DNA of 64,000 nucleotides from Callaeas wilsoni (taxonomy: Eukaryota > Chordata > Aves > Passeriformes > Callaeidae). Shown here in pieces: positions 47,359 to 64,000 of this stretch. The position numbers were made by a program, and so were the translations under genes. The notes beneath the pieces are model-generated. The model searched no databases. It was not told the origin of the DNA and worked only from the letters and a program-made list of their open reading frames with translations. Location of the stretch: assembly GCA_013398955.1 (NCBI GenBank), contig VWPU01017390.1, positions 1-64,000 on the forward strand. The letters are read 5' to 3'. Numbering within the stretch: position 1 is the first letter of the stretch; each line of letters opens with the position of its first letter.

Positions 47359-49880
47359 GTTAAAGGATCTTGCCCAGCTTATAAACCAAAATAGGAAAAA
47401 AAGAAAACCACAACTGAACTGAAAACATATATGGGTTGCCTAAAAATCTGGGAACTCATTTAAAAATCATTGTAAGACTAGTGCAATACATGCAAAGCAT
47501 TGTTTTTCTTAAATTCAACGTAAAATAAAAGTATAAACCTCTTCGTAACTGCAAAGGGTTGGCACAGCATGGAGTCTCTAACCATGGATGGGAAAGTGTC
47601 AGTGCATAGGGACTTTTTATGCTTTGTATTAATACTTTGAGTGCATGAATGAACATTTAGAATTTCTATTTCAACCTTTAGTACTTTTGCAGTGTCACTC
47701 AAACTATCTGTTATTCATTCTAAACTAAGAAACTTGCTTATAATTTGAAGTTTGGGCATCGTTAGCTGTGTAGTTTTGTCTACCATCCAGAACTGTCTAA
47801 AAATATAACACCACATTTTAGGTTAAAGGGAGTAATGCAAAATAAATCACAGTGGAATTTATTTGAAGCTTGGTAAAATCATGTTAAAACAAATGACCCT
47901 AAAGCATTAGCCCCACCCTACCTCTATCACATCTAACCTCTATACTATATTCACTTAGTAAATGCTATGCTGTGATTTTTTAAATTGATCATATTATTAC
48001 AGTTCAATACTGCTAAGTTGAGAGAAGCCAACAACTTTGTTACCCTTATTTTACCTAAACTACTCTTCTTCGTGCTAAAACACCCTAAGCAAAATCAAGA
48101 AAGTAAAATAAACTTTCCCAGGGTCCTTACGCACCAAACAAACTTCACTACTACAATCTTCTGATACCCAAATATTAGAAAGGACAAGAAGAAATAGCTT
48201 TAGGAAGAATAAAAGATATTGTAGACATGTATAAAGTCTGCACACTGGATTCAGAAGACAAATAAAACAGGAGAATGTAATGCAATGCCTATGTGTTGAA
48301 TTATACATCTGGAATGCTAAACAGGAGCCTTAACGGCTGACCTGCATAGAGTCAATACGTCCATGGTAACTCTGTTTTCCTCTGATGGAAAGTACTGGAT
48401 CTTAAGATTGCATGTAGCTGACCATTATATGAAAATGTGAATGTTCTCTCTCAAATGCTTCTAACAGAAAGGATCACAGTCAGTTACAGTGCTTTCTGCT
48501 CTTCAAGACTCTTTTTAATAACTGATGCTATTCCATCTGTTAGCACTGGCTCCTTCTTTCACAAGTTTCGTTCTGCCCTCTACTGAATTTTTATGTAAGT
48601 ACAACCCATACTAGTACTACAAAAGGTTTCTGCTCTCCATGATTCCTTCCAACAAGTATTGCTGGATCATCCTCTATATTAGTTCCAGAGCCTCTCAGAT
48701 TATAGGCACATGTCAAGGCTTTTAAAGTGCTATCTGGTTTGATTTTTTTGTCCATTTGTCATTCTATAGACACGTCTTCAATAAGCAAGGTAGAGAAGTT
48801 ACACCTATATATTTTAACTAAGCTTAAAAATAGGCATATTATATATCTATGCTAAAAAAAGGTCAAAAAAGCCTTATGCTAGTTCAAAGCTGTACTCATC
48901 TGTCTTTTCACACTACCTTCCACTTTATGCTTACGATCAAAATAAGATCAAATTCTCTTTCTATTCCACTTAGGTAATAACTTTCTGAATCCTCAAAGCT
49001 TCTTCTGTCCTTGTATCTCCCAAGGTGTCATTAGTTCCTCCCAAAACACCTGTGGTTTTCTCTCATAGGGTTTTCAGCTACAGGGCCCATGACATGGAGG
49101 TGTGGGGGCTGTAGGGGCATGTGTGGGGTGGTGTGGTTTACAAAGCAGTGGAAAGCTTCTACTGAATAACTACAGGGCCTGGAAAGGGACTTCACATAAG
49201 CAAGCCTCAGGTCTGCAGTTTCCTGCATATGACTCTGAACTACCTCAGAAAAAAAAACAACCCACAACTGAATTGCTGAGGGATTAGATGCTAAAACATG
49301 AACAAATAAATATATAGATCAGTTTTCTACGCTTCACCCAAACATTGTTTGAGAATCTCTTAGGATCTTTCCTCTCAATAGTACACTGTATTTTATTTGA
49401 CAAATCCCTCACCTCTTTCAACTTCCACTGAGCATCTCAAGCATTCTGACTCTACACTTTAACACATGCTGAAGCGCATTAGAAATATGGTTATTAGTTC
49501 GATGTTCAGACTTCAGATATTTATTTTATGATGAAATTCGGAGCTGCAATGCACATCTCTTCTCACTAATAGAGTCATCTATAAAAGTCAAGAGGTTGCT
49601 GCCAAAAACTGAACTCTTGCTCAAGAATTCCTGCTACTTGCAACTTGGATTCGAGTAGCCAAGCTCATTTTTTAATTCATAGTTTTTCTGGTCACTCAGC
49701 ACTTCACTGACATATACAATGTGGATTATAATAATTAATTTTTAAAGTCTCTGGAATTATAATAAAATATTTATTAATGAAAAATGTAATGAAACAATTA
49801 GAGACATACTGCAGATACAGTGACTTTTACTAAAACAGATGGTGCTAACCCAAATAAAGTTCAGCCTTTTTGCCCAAATC

Positions 49881-51013
49881 TATTGGGTTTGTGCAGCAAG
49901 GTTGTGGTGGAGGGTGGGCTATAGGGGTAGTTTCTTTGAGAAGCTGCCAAAAACTTCCCCCGTGTTTAACAGAGCCAATGCCAGCTGGCTCCAAGAGAGA
50001 CTCACCACTGGCCAAGGCCAAGACCATCAGTGATGGTGGTAGTGCCTCTGGGACAACATGGCTAAGAAATGGGAAAAAAAAATTTTGCACAGATGTAATT
50101 GAGGCCAGGGAAGAGCAGAGTGAGAACATGTGAGAGGTACAGCCCTGCAGACACCAAGGTCAGTGAAAAAGGAAAGAGAGGAGGTGCTCCGGGCACCGGA
50201 GCTGAGACTACCCAGCAGCCTGTGGTGCAGACCATGGTGAGACAGCTGTGCCCCTGCATCCCATGGAGGTCCAGAGAGGAACAGAGATCCACCTGCAGCC
50301 TGTGGAGGACCCCATGCCAGAGCAGGTGGATGCCAGGACAAGGCTGTGACGATGTAGGAAGCCAACACTGGAGAAGGTCCCGTAAGGACCAGGGGCAAGA
50401 GGAATCTGTGCTAGAGCAGGCTTGCTGGGAGGGCTTGTGATTCCATTGGAGATCTGTGCTGGAGCAGGCTGTTCCTGAATGACTGCACCCAGTGGAAAAC
50501 GACCCACGCCAGAGCAGTTCATGAAGAACTGCAGCTCATGGGAAGGATTCATGTTGGAGAAGTTTGTGGAAGACTGACTGCCATGGGAAGGACCCCATGC
50601 TGCAGCAGGGGAAGGAGTCCTCCCCCTGCGGAGAAGCAGTGGCAGAGACAATGTGTGATGAACTGATTGTAACTCCCATTCCCTGTCCTCCTGTGCCACT
50701 GAGAGGAAGAGTAGGGAGAGAACTGGGAGCACAGTTAATCCTGGTAAGGAAGGAGGAGTGTCAGGAAGATATTTTTAGGATTTGTTTTACCTCTCATTTC
50801 CATACTCTGATTTGACTGGTAATAAATTCAATTAATTTCCCCACATTGAGTCTGTTTTGCCCATGACAGCAATTGGTGACTGATCTCTCCCTGCCCTTAC
50901 CTCAACTCAAGAGCCTTTCATTGTATTTTCTCTTTCCTGCCCAGCTGAGGAGGGGAGGGATAGAGCAGCTTTGGTGGGCACCTGGCATCCAGCCAGCATC
51001 TACCCACCATACC
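49881..51013 (+). mobile_element. Solo endogenous-retrovirus LTR, about 1.13 kb
   Basis: Begins TATTGGGTTTGTGCAGCAAG and ends near CCAGCCAGCATCTACCCACC, both typical of a long avian LTR family that I recall (usually starting TGTTGGGTTTGTG). It is flanked by AAATC (49876-49880 and 51014-51018), extendable to CCAAATC if the element ends at 51011. AATAAA with a following TTGAGTCTGTTTTGCCC marks the polyadenylation region in + orientation. The internal phrase GGAGCAGG-type repeats are part of this LTR. The terminal TG appears mutated to TA. No retroviral genes remain. Confidence 0.85.
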
Positions 51014-53206
51014 AAATCACAAAATACAACCTTAGGTGTTCAAATACTTTATCTTGACTAATTATAAAAGGCATTTATTAGGAATACACTTAAACTTAGA
51101 TCTTAGAATCAGCTTTGTACAGCCTTCTGCCTCACCTTCAACAGTGACTACCAAACCTGTTTCTTTTCTAGCCTTGATAAATGCCATTTTTGCCACCTTG
51201 GATCTTTACAGGTCTTGTCTCATTGTTGTGTTTCTTCTCTCCATAACCCAACAGCAAGCAACAGTACTGTCTGTAATAATATATTAAGTGCAAATTATAT
51301 TAAGTAATAATTTTATAAAACACTTAAACCAACAACTTTGAAGTACCAAGTCTTTTACTCATCAAATTCACCCAAAATGCTTCTAACATATCTAAAAAAC
51401 ATTCTCAAGGAAGCACTCCGAAGTCTTACAATGAGAAACAATGTAGGAATAAAAGTAAACCAGCGTGAAACTGGAAAAAAACATCCCAGCTTCTATAAGA
51501 ACAGAATTCACAGTGGAAGAATTGGGTTCAAGATTTTTTTCTTTTACTCTCTCACTACATTTATTTCACACTTTCAAACACTGAAAAGCTGTCATTTTTC
51601 CCAGCAAAAAATACAGAACGTTCATCTTTCAGCAGAATTACTGTTGGCAGACATTCACTTCCAGTATAAATCTTTTCTAAATATTCAAAGTAAGTGTTGA
51701 ATTCTCTGTTGTGAATTCAAATTTCTCCATATGGGGAAATATGTGCAGTATCAATCAGAATATCTTGAAAAATTATGTGTGAAGAGGCTGATCATAACAT
51801 TTACAGAACACACACACACTCAAAACCACAGTCTTCATCTAATTTTCAGTAAATGCTATTCCCAACATCTCTACAAATGAACGTGAACAGTTCTTATGAA
51901 AGAAGCATTATTTTTATTAATGTCTCGATACCTGAGTGGCTAAACCTTCTCGCCCACTATTCACTTTACTGCCTTACACAGCATTTCTTGCACAGAGGAC
52001 ATGCAAACAACAAAATGACACCATCTACAAGTGGCTAAAAGTGCATTGGATTCAGAGAGCTGTGTCTTTACACCAGAAGGAGCTCTGATGAGACTTCAGT
52101 ATTAGAACCCTAATAACGGTCCTATTCACAGTCTGAAGCAGCAGCATTATAACACTGTTGTATTCAGATTGAGAAAGGGATCCTGTGACTGCAACCTTTG
52201 GAAGCACACTGCTTTCTGCCAGATGTCAACAAGGCCCAAGGCTTGTGCTTCAGCACAGAAACATCCCTCATCAGAAAGTGCTATCCTATGGCCTGAGACA
52301 GCAGGAAGCAAAAGATGCCATCTAATTTTAACATCAGCAAAGTCAGTTTTTAAATCCACAAAATATTAAGAGTGAACAGTTAACTGCCTGGTACATGCTG
52401 TGGCTAAGCACTACCACTGCAGTTAAAGGTAAGTGCTGTCATCTTTCACCAGCCACTTTTGGAGGAGACTTACTGAATTCTTGTGAAGCCACTCATGTAT
52501 TTTTATTTACAACCAACGAAATTCATCCATTGGAAAAAAAGCTACTGATTTGTTTTACAATTTGTTCATGAGCACCTGACTGTATGAAACACCATTCCCT
52601 TCCCCCATCCCCCTCCTCAAGGACAAACTCATCCTAAAGAGCTGCAGGGGATCATCTGCTGCAACATTCTACAAAGCCACAATCACAGCCACACAACCTC
52701 TTGTTTTGTTTACTCAAGAACTGTTACACAGGGTCAAGGTCAATTCTCGGGACAAGATAAAACAGTAGATGCAGGGAATTAAAATTTATAGCCCAGCTAA
52801 CTGCCACTTTCATTTTCTGATGTGTGCAGAGCTTTACCATTCAGATGAATTTGTTTAGAAGAGGCAGTGTTATGTCTGGAAACATACCAAAGTATGTGGC
52901 TAGTCTGAAGAGAATGAGAGGAAAACTGAGTGATGGAAGGCACTGGGCTACAAAGAGTTGGAGATTTTTAGAGGCAGCACAAAGTTCCAACCAGACTAAA
53001 CCTTACTGTATAATGCCAATGCCTAAAAGAAGATGTGGCTTTGGTCCTTACCAGACAAAAAGTCCTAACTAGGCACACCACTCTGGTTTGCCAGCATCTG
53101 CTTAAATCATAATATTCTAGACAAAATTTAATATGGAAAAAATATGTTTGACTTAACACACCTGAACTGGTACCTTCAAGACTCAACTAAATTTAGGACA
53201 GTAGAA

Positions 53207-53252
53207 TCACAACAGATCATAAGGATGTTTCACAACAGATCATAAGGATGTT
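53207..53252 (+). repeat. Perfect 23-bp tandem duplication
   Basis: The 23-base unit starting TCACAACAGATCATAAGG occurs twice head to tail without mismatch in the FAM210A intron. It probably arose by replication slippage and is recent, since no substitutions separate the copies. Confidence 0.95.
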
Positions 53253-55006
53253 TTAACTGAACAGTAAAGTTTTACTCTCACTGGAATTTTATTATAGCAA
53301 CAGGGATATGAAGAATAATGTGTGTTTTTTAGAGGCGTCATGATTCAAGACTCAAAAACTAAGAAGTTCTGTAACTTGAGCAGTGCTCTTTTTTGTTGTT
53401 ACTGTCATACTGCACAATCCATTCATCTCAAGTCAAGCAATCTACTAGAGGTACATAACAGTTATTAAGAATCTCTGACTCCGAGTTTGATCCTTGATCT
53501 AAAGTGATGGAACTAGGTAGTTACCTACCAGAATATCAAGGTAAAATCCTTATGATCTATTCTGATGACACCTGGCTGTCCAGGAAGATTTCAATCAGGT
53601 TTTGGGCCAAAGTCTCAGTCCTGTCAGTAATTTTATTTCATTCCTAATACTGAAATATTGATGCTGCTGCTGAATTTGCTTCAGCACCTAATTTTCAAAA
53701 TAAGTTCATCTTCAACTGTCTGGATTCAACACCAAAAAGAACTATGTTGGACTGTCTTTCCAATCTGCAGGACTAAACTGATTACAAGGAATTTGTTGAG
53801 ATTCCATTAGCCGTTTTATATTTTTAAAAATCAGTGTTCTTCCTGCTCTTGTTGTTGAATTTCTCATGCCCTTGTCTTCAAGACTAGACAAAACTCCCTA
53901 CAGATCCAGAAATGTGCCAAGATGCAAACTGAGGGCTCTTATCAGACATTAGGGGACATCAAGAACTCCCTGTCTTGAAAAAACAGACTTCAGTTTCTAA
54001 GCGATACCTGTGAGCATATACACAGAGCTGGGCTGGTTCACCCGGAGAAAAGACCATCTACAGCAGGAGAATCACACAGAATCTTTTAAAAACCAAACCA
54101 GATCAAAACTTTTCTTACAGCTGCTATAGCCTGTGAAGCAGACCTGCAGACAGCCACACGAGACAAATCCTTAACTACTTACATTCCTTACATACTCCTT
54201 AACAGTCTGAATTTACCTACTCAGTTTTTGCCATGTTCAAGCCACCTGATATATCCACCTATCCAAATCATCAAATGATTTTTTTTTTTCATTCCCTGAT
54301 GGAAGTGCCTCTTAGGCAGGGACTGCAATTCAATAACGCTGCCACAGAGGTCAGTCATACCCTTTTTACCTCAAACAGCCACTGAACAGAAGACGAGATA
54401 AACACCTGCTGTCGCCCCCATGGGATATGGGTGGTGGGGACATACTATCCTCAGTGCATGCAATTCCTGCACTGAAGCAGCTGCAAGTCATGTAAGCACA
54501 GGCAGCAAAACACATTCCAAATGAGGAACCTGCCCCCTATCTCTTCCCAAAGCGGCAAAACTTTGGCAAACTGTTTTACACTTATACTTGTAACAGCAAT
54601 GACATCTTGGGATTAGGTAAACGGAGGAACACTTTCACTTTGAGAACTGGCTCTCGTAAGGAGTTCTATGACACTTCACGTACTACTGTCCAAAGTAATG
54701 TTTTCTCTTTCAGGACAGTTTTTAGAGGGGGCTGCAGAACTAGACATTGGTAAGGCTGAACTATAGTTTGCAATACCTGACATAGATTCAGGTTTCACTT
54801 AACAGCCTTAACAAAAATTCTGATGACTTCTCTGACTCCCCGGATATACTTAATTAACAGGAGGAGACTACTAATGAGAAACATAACATTAGACAATAAA
54901 ACACTTGTACAGCCACGTCAAGCTTTCTGAAAAGACAAGACACAGGCAGGTCTAGGAAGACAACACCCTTAAGGGGCATAAGCCACCCATGGTCCTTCAG
55001 TGGTAA

Positions 55007-55335
55007 CACAGAACCATGGAATATGCTGACTTGGAAGGGATCCATCACGATCATCGAGTCCAACTCCTGGCCCTGCACAGGACACCCCAAGAGTCACACC
55101 TTGTGATTGAGAGTATTTGCAAAGGCTCCTTCAACTCTGTCAGGCCTGGGCTGTGACCACTTCTCTGCGGAGCCTGTTCCAGGGCTGAACCACCCTCTGG
55201 GTGAAAAACCTTTTCCTAATATCCAGCCTAAACTGCCTCTGACAGTTTCGTGCCGTTCCCTTGGGTCTTGTCACTGGGCACCAGGGAGCCGGGATCGGCG
55301 CTGCCCTTCGTGAGGAAGTCACAGCCTGAGATCCC
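55007..55335 (-). mobile_element. CR1 LINE 3' fragment
   Basis: Contains GAGTCCAACTCCTGGCCCTG, CTGTCAGGCCTGGGCTGTGA and GCCTGTTCCAGGGCTGAACC, close kin of the copy at 18083-18600 in the same orientation. Truncated after about 330 bases. It abuts the FAM210A CpG island. Confidence 0.9.
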
Positions 55336-55439
55336 ATCTCCAAATCCCTTCCTTTCCACCTAGATGCTGCAGCAGCAGCCCACCACGGAACAGCCAGGCC
55401 CATCCAGCGTCACCTTCCTACCAAGAAACAAATCCCCCA

Positions 55440-55860
55440 CCCCACTTTCTTGTGTCGCGGCCGACATCCTTCAACGCCGGACAAGGTGGACTCGTCAAAG
55501 GGAAGGCAGCCGGGAGGAAGACGCGAGGAGCCCAATCCCCCCACAAGCCGCGGCGGTGTGGGATCCGTCCCGGTCCCGCGGGTCCCGCCGCTCCCTCCCC
55601 ACCCGCTCCAGCGGCCGCCGCGCGGGTACCTCGTGCCGGGCCCGCGCCGCTCCTCAGGGGCCCCGCGAGCTCGGGCACGCGCCGGTGCCACCAACGGCCG
55701 CTCCCGTCACGGCCCCTCCCGTTGCCCTTCCCCCCCTCCAGGGCCGCCCCGCGCAACGTGCGCCGCCGCCCGTCCCCACCATCACCTTCAGGCCCAGCGG
55801 CGCTCTCCGACTGCGCAGGCGCGAGCCCCGCCCCCTCTCGCATGGCCTCTCGGGACTCGT
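55440..55860 (-). promoter_or_regulatory. FAM210A: FAM210A CpG-island promoter
   Basis: A dense CpG block immediately upstream (in the - direction) of the FAM210A gene body. It carries a candidate NRF1 site TGCGCAGGCGC (55812-55822), a GC box CCCCGCCCCCT (55826-55836) and an ACTACGAGTCCC element on the - strand (about 55849-55862) resembling ZNF143-type sites. These are typical of TATA-less promoters for mitochondrial proteins. Promoter identity is inferred from position and composition. Confidence 0.65.
55786..55845 (-). other. FAM210A: Candidate FAM210A non-coding first exon
   Basis: On the - strand, sequence after the NRF1/GC-box cluster runs to a CTGAAG|GTGATG donor at 55786/55785. An alternative donor GAG|GTACCC exists at 55630/55629. 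Since the first coding exon begins with a splice acceptor, a 5' UTR exon must lie upstream, and this is the best CpG-rich candidate. Exact limits are not determinable here. Confidence 0.35.
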
Positions 55861-55891
55861 AGTCCTCTGCCCTCGCTGGGACTCCGCCACC

Positions 55892-56286
55892 TTTCATGGA
55901 ACCAAGGTTGGAAGCGACCTTTAAGACCACCCTGTCCAATAATCAATCGGCACTGCCACTGTGACCCCTAAACGAAACCACCCAGCGCCAGAGCCAGACG
56001 TCTCTCAAACACCTCCAGGGAGGGTGACTCCACCACCTCTCTGGGCAACCTATTCCAACGCCTGACCATCCCAACAGCGAAAAGGTTTTTCTAGTATATA
56101 ATCTGAACCTCCTCTCTCTCAGGTTAAGGCCATTTCCTCCGGTCCTCTCAGTGCAGGCACGGTGGAACGAACCGGTCCCAGCTCACTGCAGCCTCCTGTC
56201 AGGCAGTTGTAGAGAGCGACGAGGTCCCCCCGACCCTCCTCTTCTCCAAGCTAAACAACCCCAGACCCCTAGTCGCTCTTCACAAG
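55892..56286 (-). mobile_element. CR1 LINE 3' fragment between the divergent promoters (diverged)
   Basis: Phrases CATGGAACCAAGGTTGGAAG, GGTGACTCCACCACCTCTCT, GGGCAACCTATTCCAACGCC and CCTCTTCTCCAAGCTAAACA follow the antisense CR1 3' region in order (recalled). Moderately diverged, about 395 bases. Confidence 0.88.
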
Positions 56287-56289
56287 ACA

Positions 56290-56418
56290 CTACGCGCGCC
56301 GCCGCCTTTTCCCCTCCCTTTCCCTCGCTCCTTTTCCCTGCGGTCCGTCCCAGGACGTGACGCCGGCCGTGGGGCGTTCGTCACTTCCGCAAACAGGGAT
56401 GGCGGAGCGCTGAGCCGG
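56290..56418 (+). promoter_or_regulatory. RNMT: RNMT promoter and non-coding first exon
   Basis: GC-rich, TATA-less. It carries an ETS/GABP site (CACTTCCGC, 56382-56390) and a YY1-type GGATGGCGGA (56398-56406), the latter usually lying just downstream of the transcription start. The exon ends at GAGCCGG|GTGAGTG (donor at 56419). The start of transcription is inferred to be near 56385-56395. CpG density continues to about 56680 in intron 1. Confidence 0.7.
56399..56413 (+). CDS. Four-codon uORF in the RNMT leader
   Basis: ATG GCG GAG CGC TGA lies inside the YY1-type element in the inferred first exon. If transcription starts upstream of 56399 it would form a minimal uORF. It could equally be only a by-product of the YY1 motif. 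Confidence 0.3.
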   Translation: MAER

Positions 56419-57771
56419 GTGAGTGCCCAGCCGGGTCAGTGCTGGGCCGCCCTCCCTGTCCCCGGGCGGGCCGGCGGCGGCGGCGGGGCGGCCCGGGGCC
56501 CTCGGTCTCGCCGGACGGCGGGGCAAGGGGGGGGCCGCAAAGAAGCGACGGGCGCCGACGCCCCGTTAACGGGAGAGGAGGCCCTGAGGCCTCCCAGCCG
56601 CGTCACGGGGGAGAGAGAGGGAGGGAAGGAAGGAGGGGGCGGGAGCGTCCCGAGGCCGGCGGGGCTATTCCCCCATCACTCCAGGCGTTTCGAGCTCTTC
56701 GGCTGAAGGAGTTGCTGCTTCCTCTGGGCACTTGGTTGCCATCGTTAGTTGTGAAAGTCGGATCGTTTCACAATTTAGGTCTTCAAAACATCTGCTTGGA
56801 ATAGCTGGGTGAGGATAAGGAAGGGGCTGCTGCTGCTTCGCAGACCAAGTCAGGTGTTGCACAGTAGTGGAAGAATTATTTTTATAAGTCGTACTTTGAG
56901 GCCATTTGTTTTGAGGAAAGCTGCTCTGGCTGTGTCTGTGTAGCGGCCAACTCGGTGGATGTGTTCTGGCCCTGATTAGGAGGTGAGCCTGGATACGGTG
57001 GATTTGAATATGATTTTTGAATGTGGGGGATTTTTTTCCTGATTTAGGCCACTGTTTCAGAAAAGGAGTTGCCAAGCTGCCCTCTCCCATGCCTTATTAA
57101 AAATTAGATGCTCTGCTTCCCAGTGGTGGTGTAGAGAACCCTGGGATGTGCTGGACACCAAAGGAACTTTGTGGCCGTTGTTTGCAGTCCTGCAGCTTGT
57201 GTAGATATTTGTGAAGTGGAGATGTGGAAATGCAGGTGCAGCTGAATAGTCCACATATTAGTTAAGCTCAGAGCACAGTGGCTATTCTTGGCAAACTGGA
57301 AAATCCACAACTGGTGAGAAAATTCCCTCATAAAATCCCATCTTGATCTTTTATTCGAAGACATCCATTTCAAAGCATATCAGTTTAAATAACAAATTTA
57401 CTAACATGCGAGAACCTGTCTGTTTGTGTTTCTAAACATAAATTGATTTGTAGGGTACCTTTTATGGGGAGGGAAAGAGGGAGATTGCGGTCTAAAAAAC
57501 AATAACATGTTGAAGTTGAATCAATAAAGATGCATAGGAGAGACTAAAATGAAAAGTAGCGATTTGTCTTAATTTGATCTTATTTAATGAGTACTTTTAA
57601 GTTCCACATATTTTATTGTGTTGCCTTTATTAAATAACTGGTCAAATTTGAAGTCTGTATGTTGCCTAGGGTGAAATGCCAATGTTACGTTTGAAAGTCA
57701 TGATCATAACCACGAGTAAGTGAAATTCAGCACTGAAAATCGTTGGTGGTTTGTTTCTTTTCCGTCTGTAG
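56419..57771 (+). other. RNMT: RNMT intron 1
   Basis: GTGAGT at 56419 to TCCGTCTGTAG at 57771. The first 250 bases are CpG-rich and continue the promoter island. The rest is AT-rich with no recognised repeat. Confidence 0.75.
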
Positions 57772-57801
57772 ATTTCCATTCTGATCAGTGGACCAGTCAA
57801 A

Positions 57802-64000
<6,199 letters not shown>

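Larger units (their letters stand above)
42176..55785 (-). other. FAM210A: FAM210A 5' intron (long, first intron of the gene)
   Basis: About 13.6 kb between the inferred non-coding first exon and the first coding exon. It contains a (GCT)n tract at 44007-44025, a TA microsatellite, a solo LTR, a 23-bp tandem duplication and a CR1 fragment, listed separately. Otherwise it is AT-rich with no coding exon that I can support. An extra non-coding exon cannot be excluded. Confidence 0.6.

Noticed and set aside
50208..50732. Open frame of 174 codons on the - strand
   Set aside because: It lies entirely inside the LTR at 49881-51013, and such frames recur in copies of that LTR. No retroviral gene is recognised.
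55364..55971. Several overlapping frames of 130-190 codons on both strands
   Set aside because: Stop-poor because the CpG island has very high GC. Arg/Pro/Gly-rich and mutually overlapping, with no family.

Overview
This is a stretch of bird nuclear genome. The repeats are avian (CR1 retroposons, several bird-type ERV long terminal repeats, a few MIR/L2 relics), the genes are vertebrate genes split by GT-AG introns, and the gene order LDLRAD4 > FAM210A < RNMT > matches human 18p11 (recalled synteny). There are no prokaryotic features, CRISPR arrays or complete transposable-element genes. Gene names come from recognising the translated exons, not from a search.

Region by region: (1) 1-15212, + strand: the membrane/cytoplasmic part of LDLRAD4. 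It starts from a CpG-rich internal promoter with its own initiator exon (164-233), followed by a transmembrane exon, a 54-base exon and a large last exon. The reading frame joins exactly across all four exons into a 273-residue protein without the LDL-receptor class A module. (2) 15213 to about 25.4 kb: the probable LDLRAD4 3' UTR, with proximal and distal poly(A) signals, a CR1 insertion, a CTG tract and a 28-bp inverted-repeat hairpin. (3) About 25.4-35.6 kb: intergenic DNA with a solo LTR, a CR1 fragment and a striking array of degenerate 30-bp repeats about 3 kb long (31.8-34.9 kb). (4) 38095-42175, - strand: coding exons of FAM210A, a mitochondrial membrane protein. It is followed upstream by a very long first intron (42.2-55.8 kb) carrying another solo LTR. 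(5) 55.4-56.7 kb: two CpG-rich promoter blocks, one for FAM210A (leftward) and one for RNMT (rightward), separated by an old CR1 copy. (6) 56.4-64.0 kb, + strand: the first half of RNMT, the nuclear mRNA cap guanine-N7 methyltransferase, ending inside the gene after the SAM-binding region.

The three genes do not form one pathway. LDLRAD4 dampens TGF-beta/SMAD signalling at endomembranes, FAM210A supports mitochondrial translation and proteostasis, and RNMT completes the mRNA 5' cap. The only clear functional link is the divergent FAM210A/RNMT promoter arrangement. The most notable sequence-level observations are the 30-bp minisatellite whose unit stays in frame as a decapeptide, the nearly identical 33-bp repeats that lengthen the FAM210A C-terminal helix, the CR1 copy between the two divergent promoters, and three LTRs with recognisable direct-repeat flanks.
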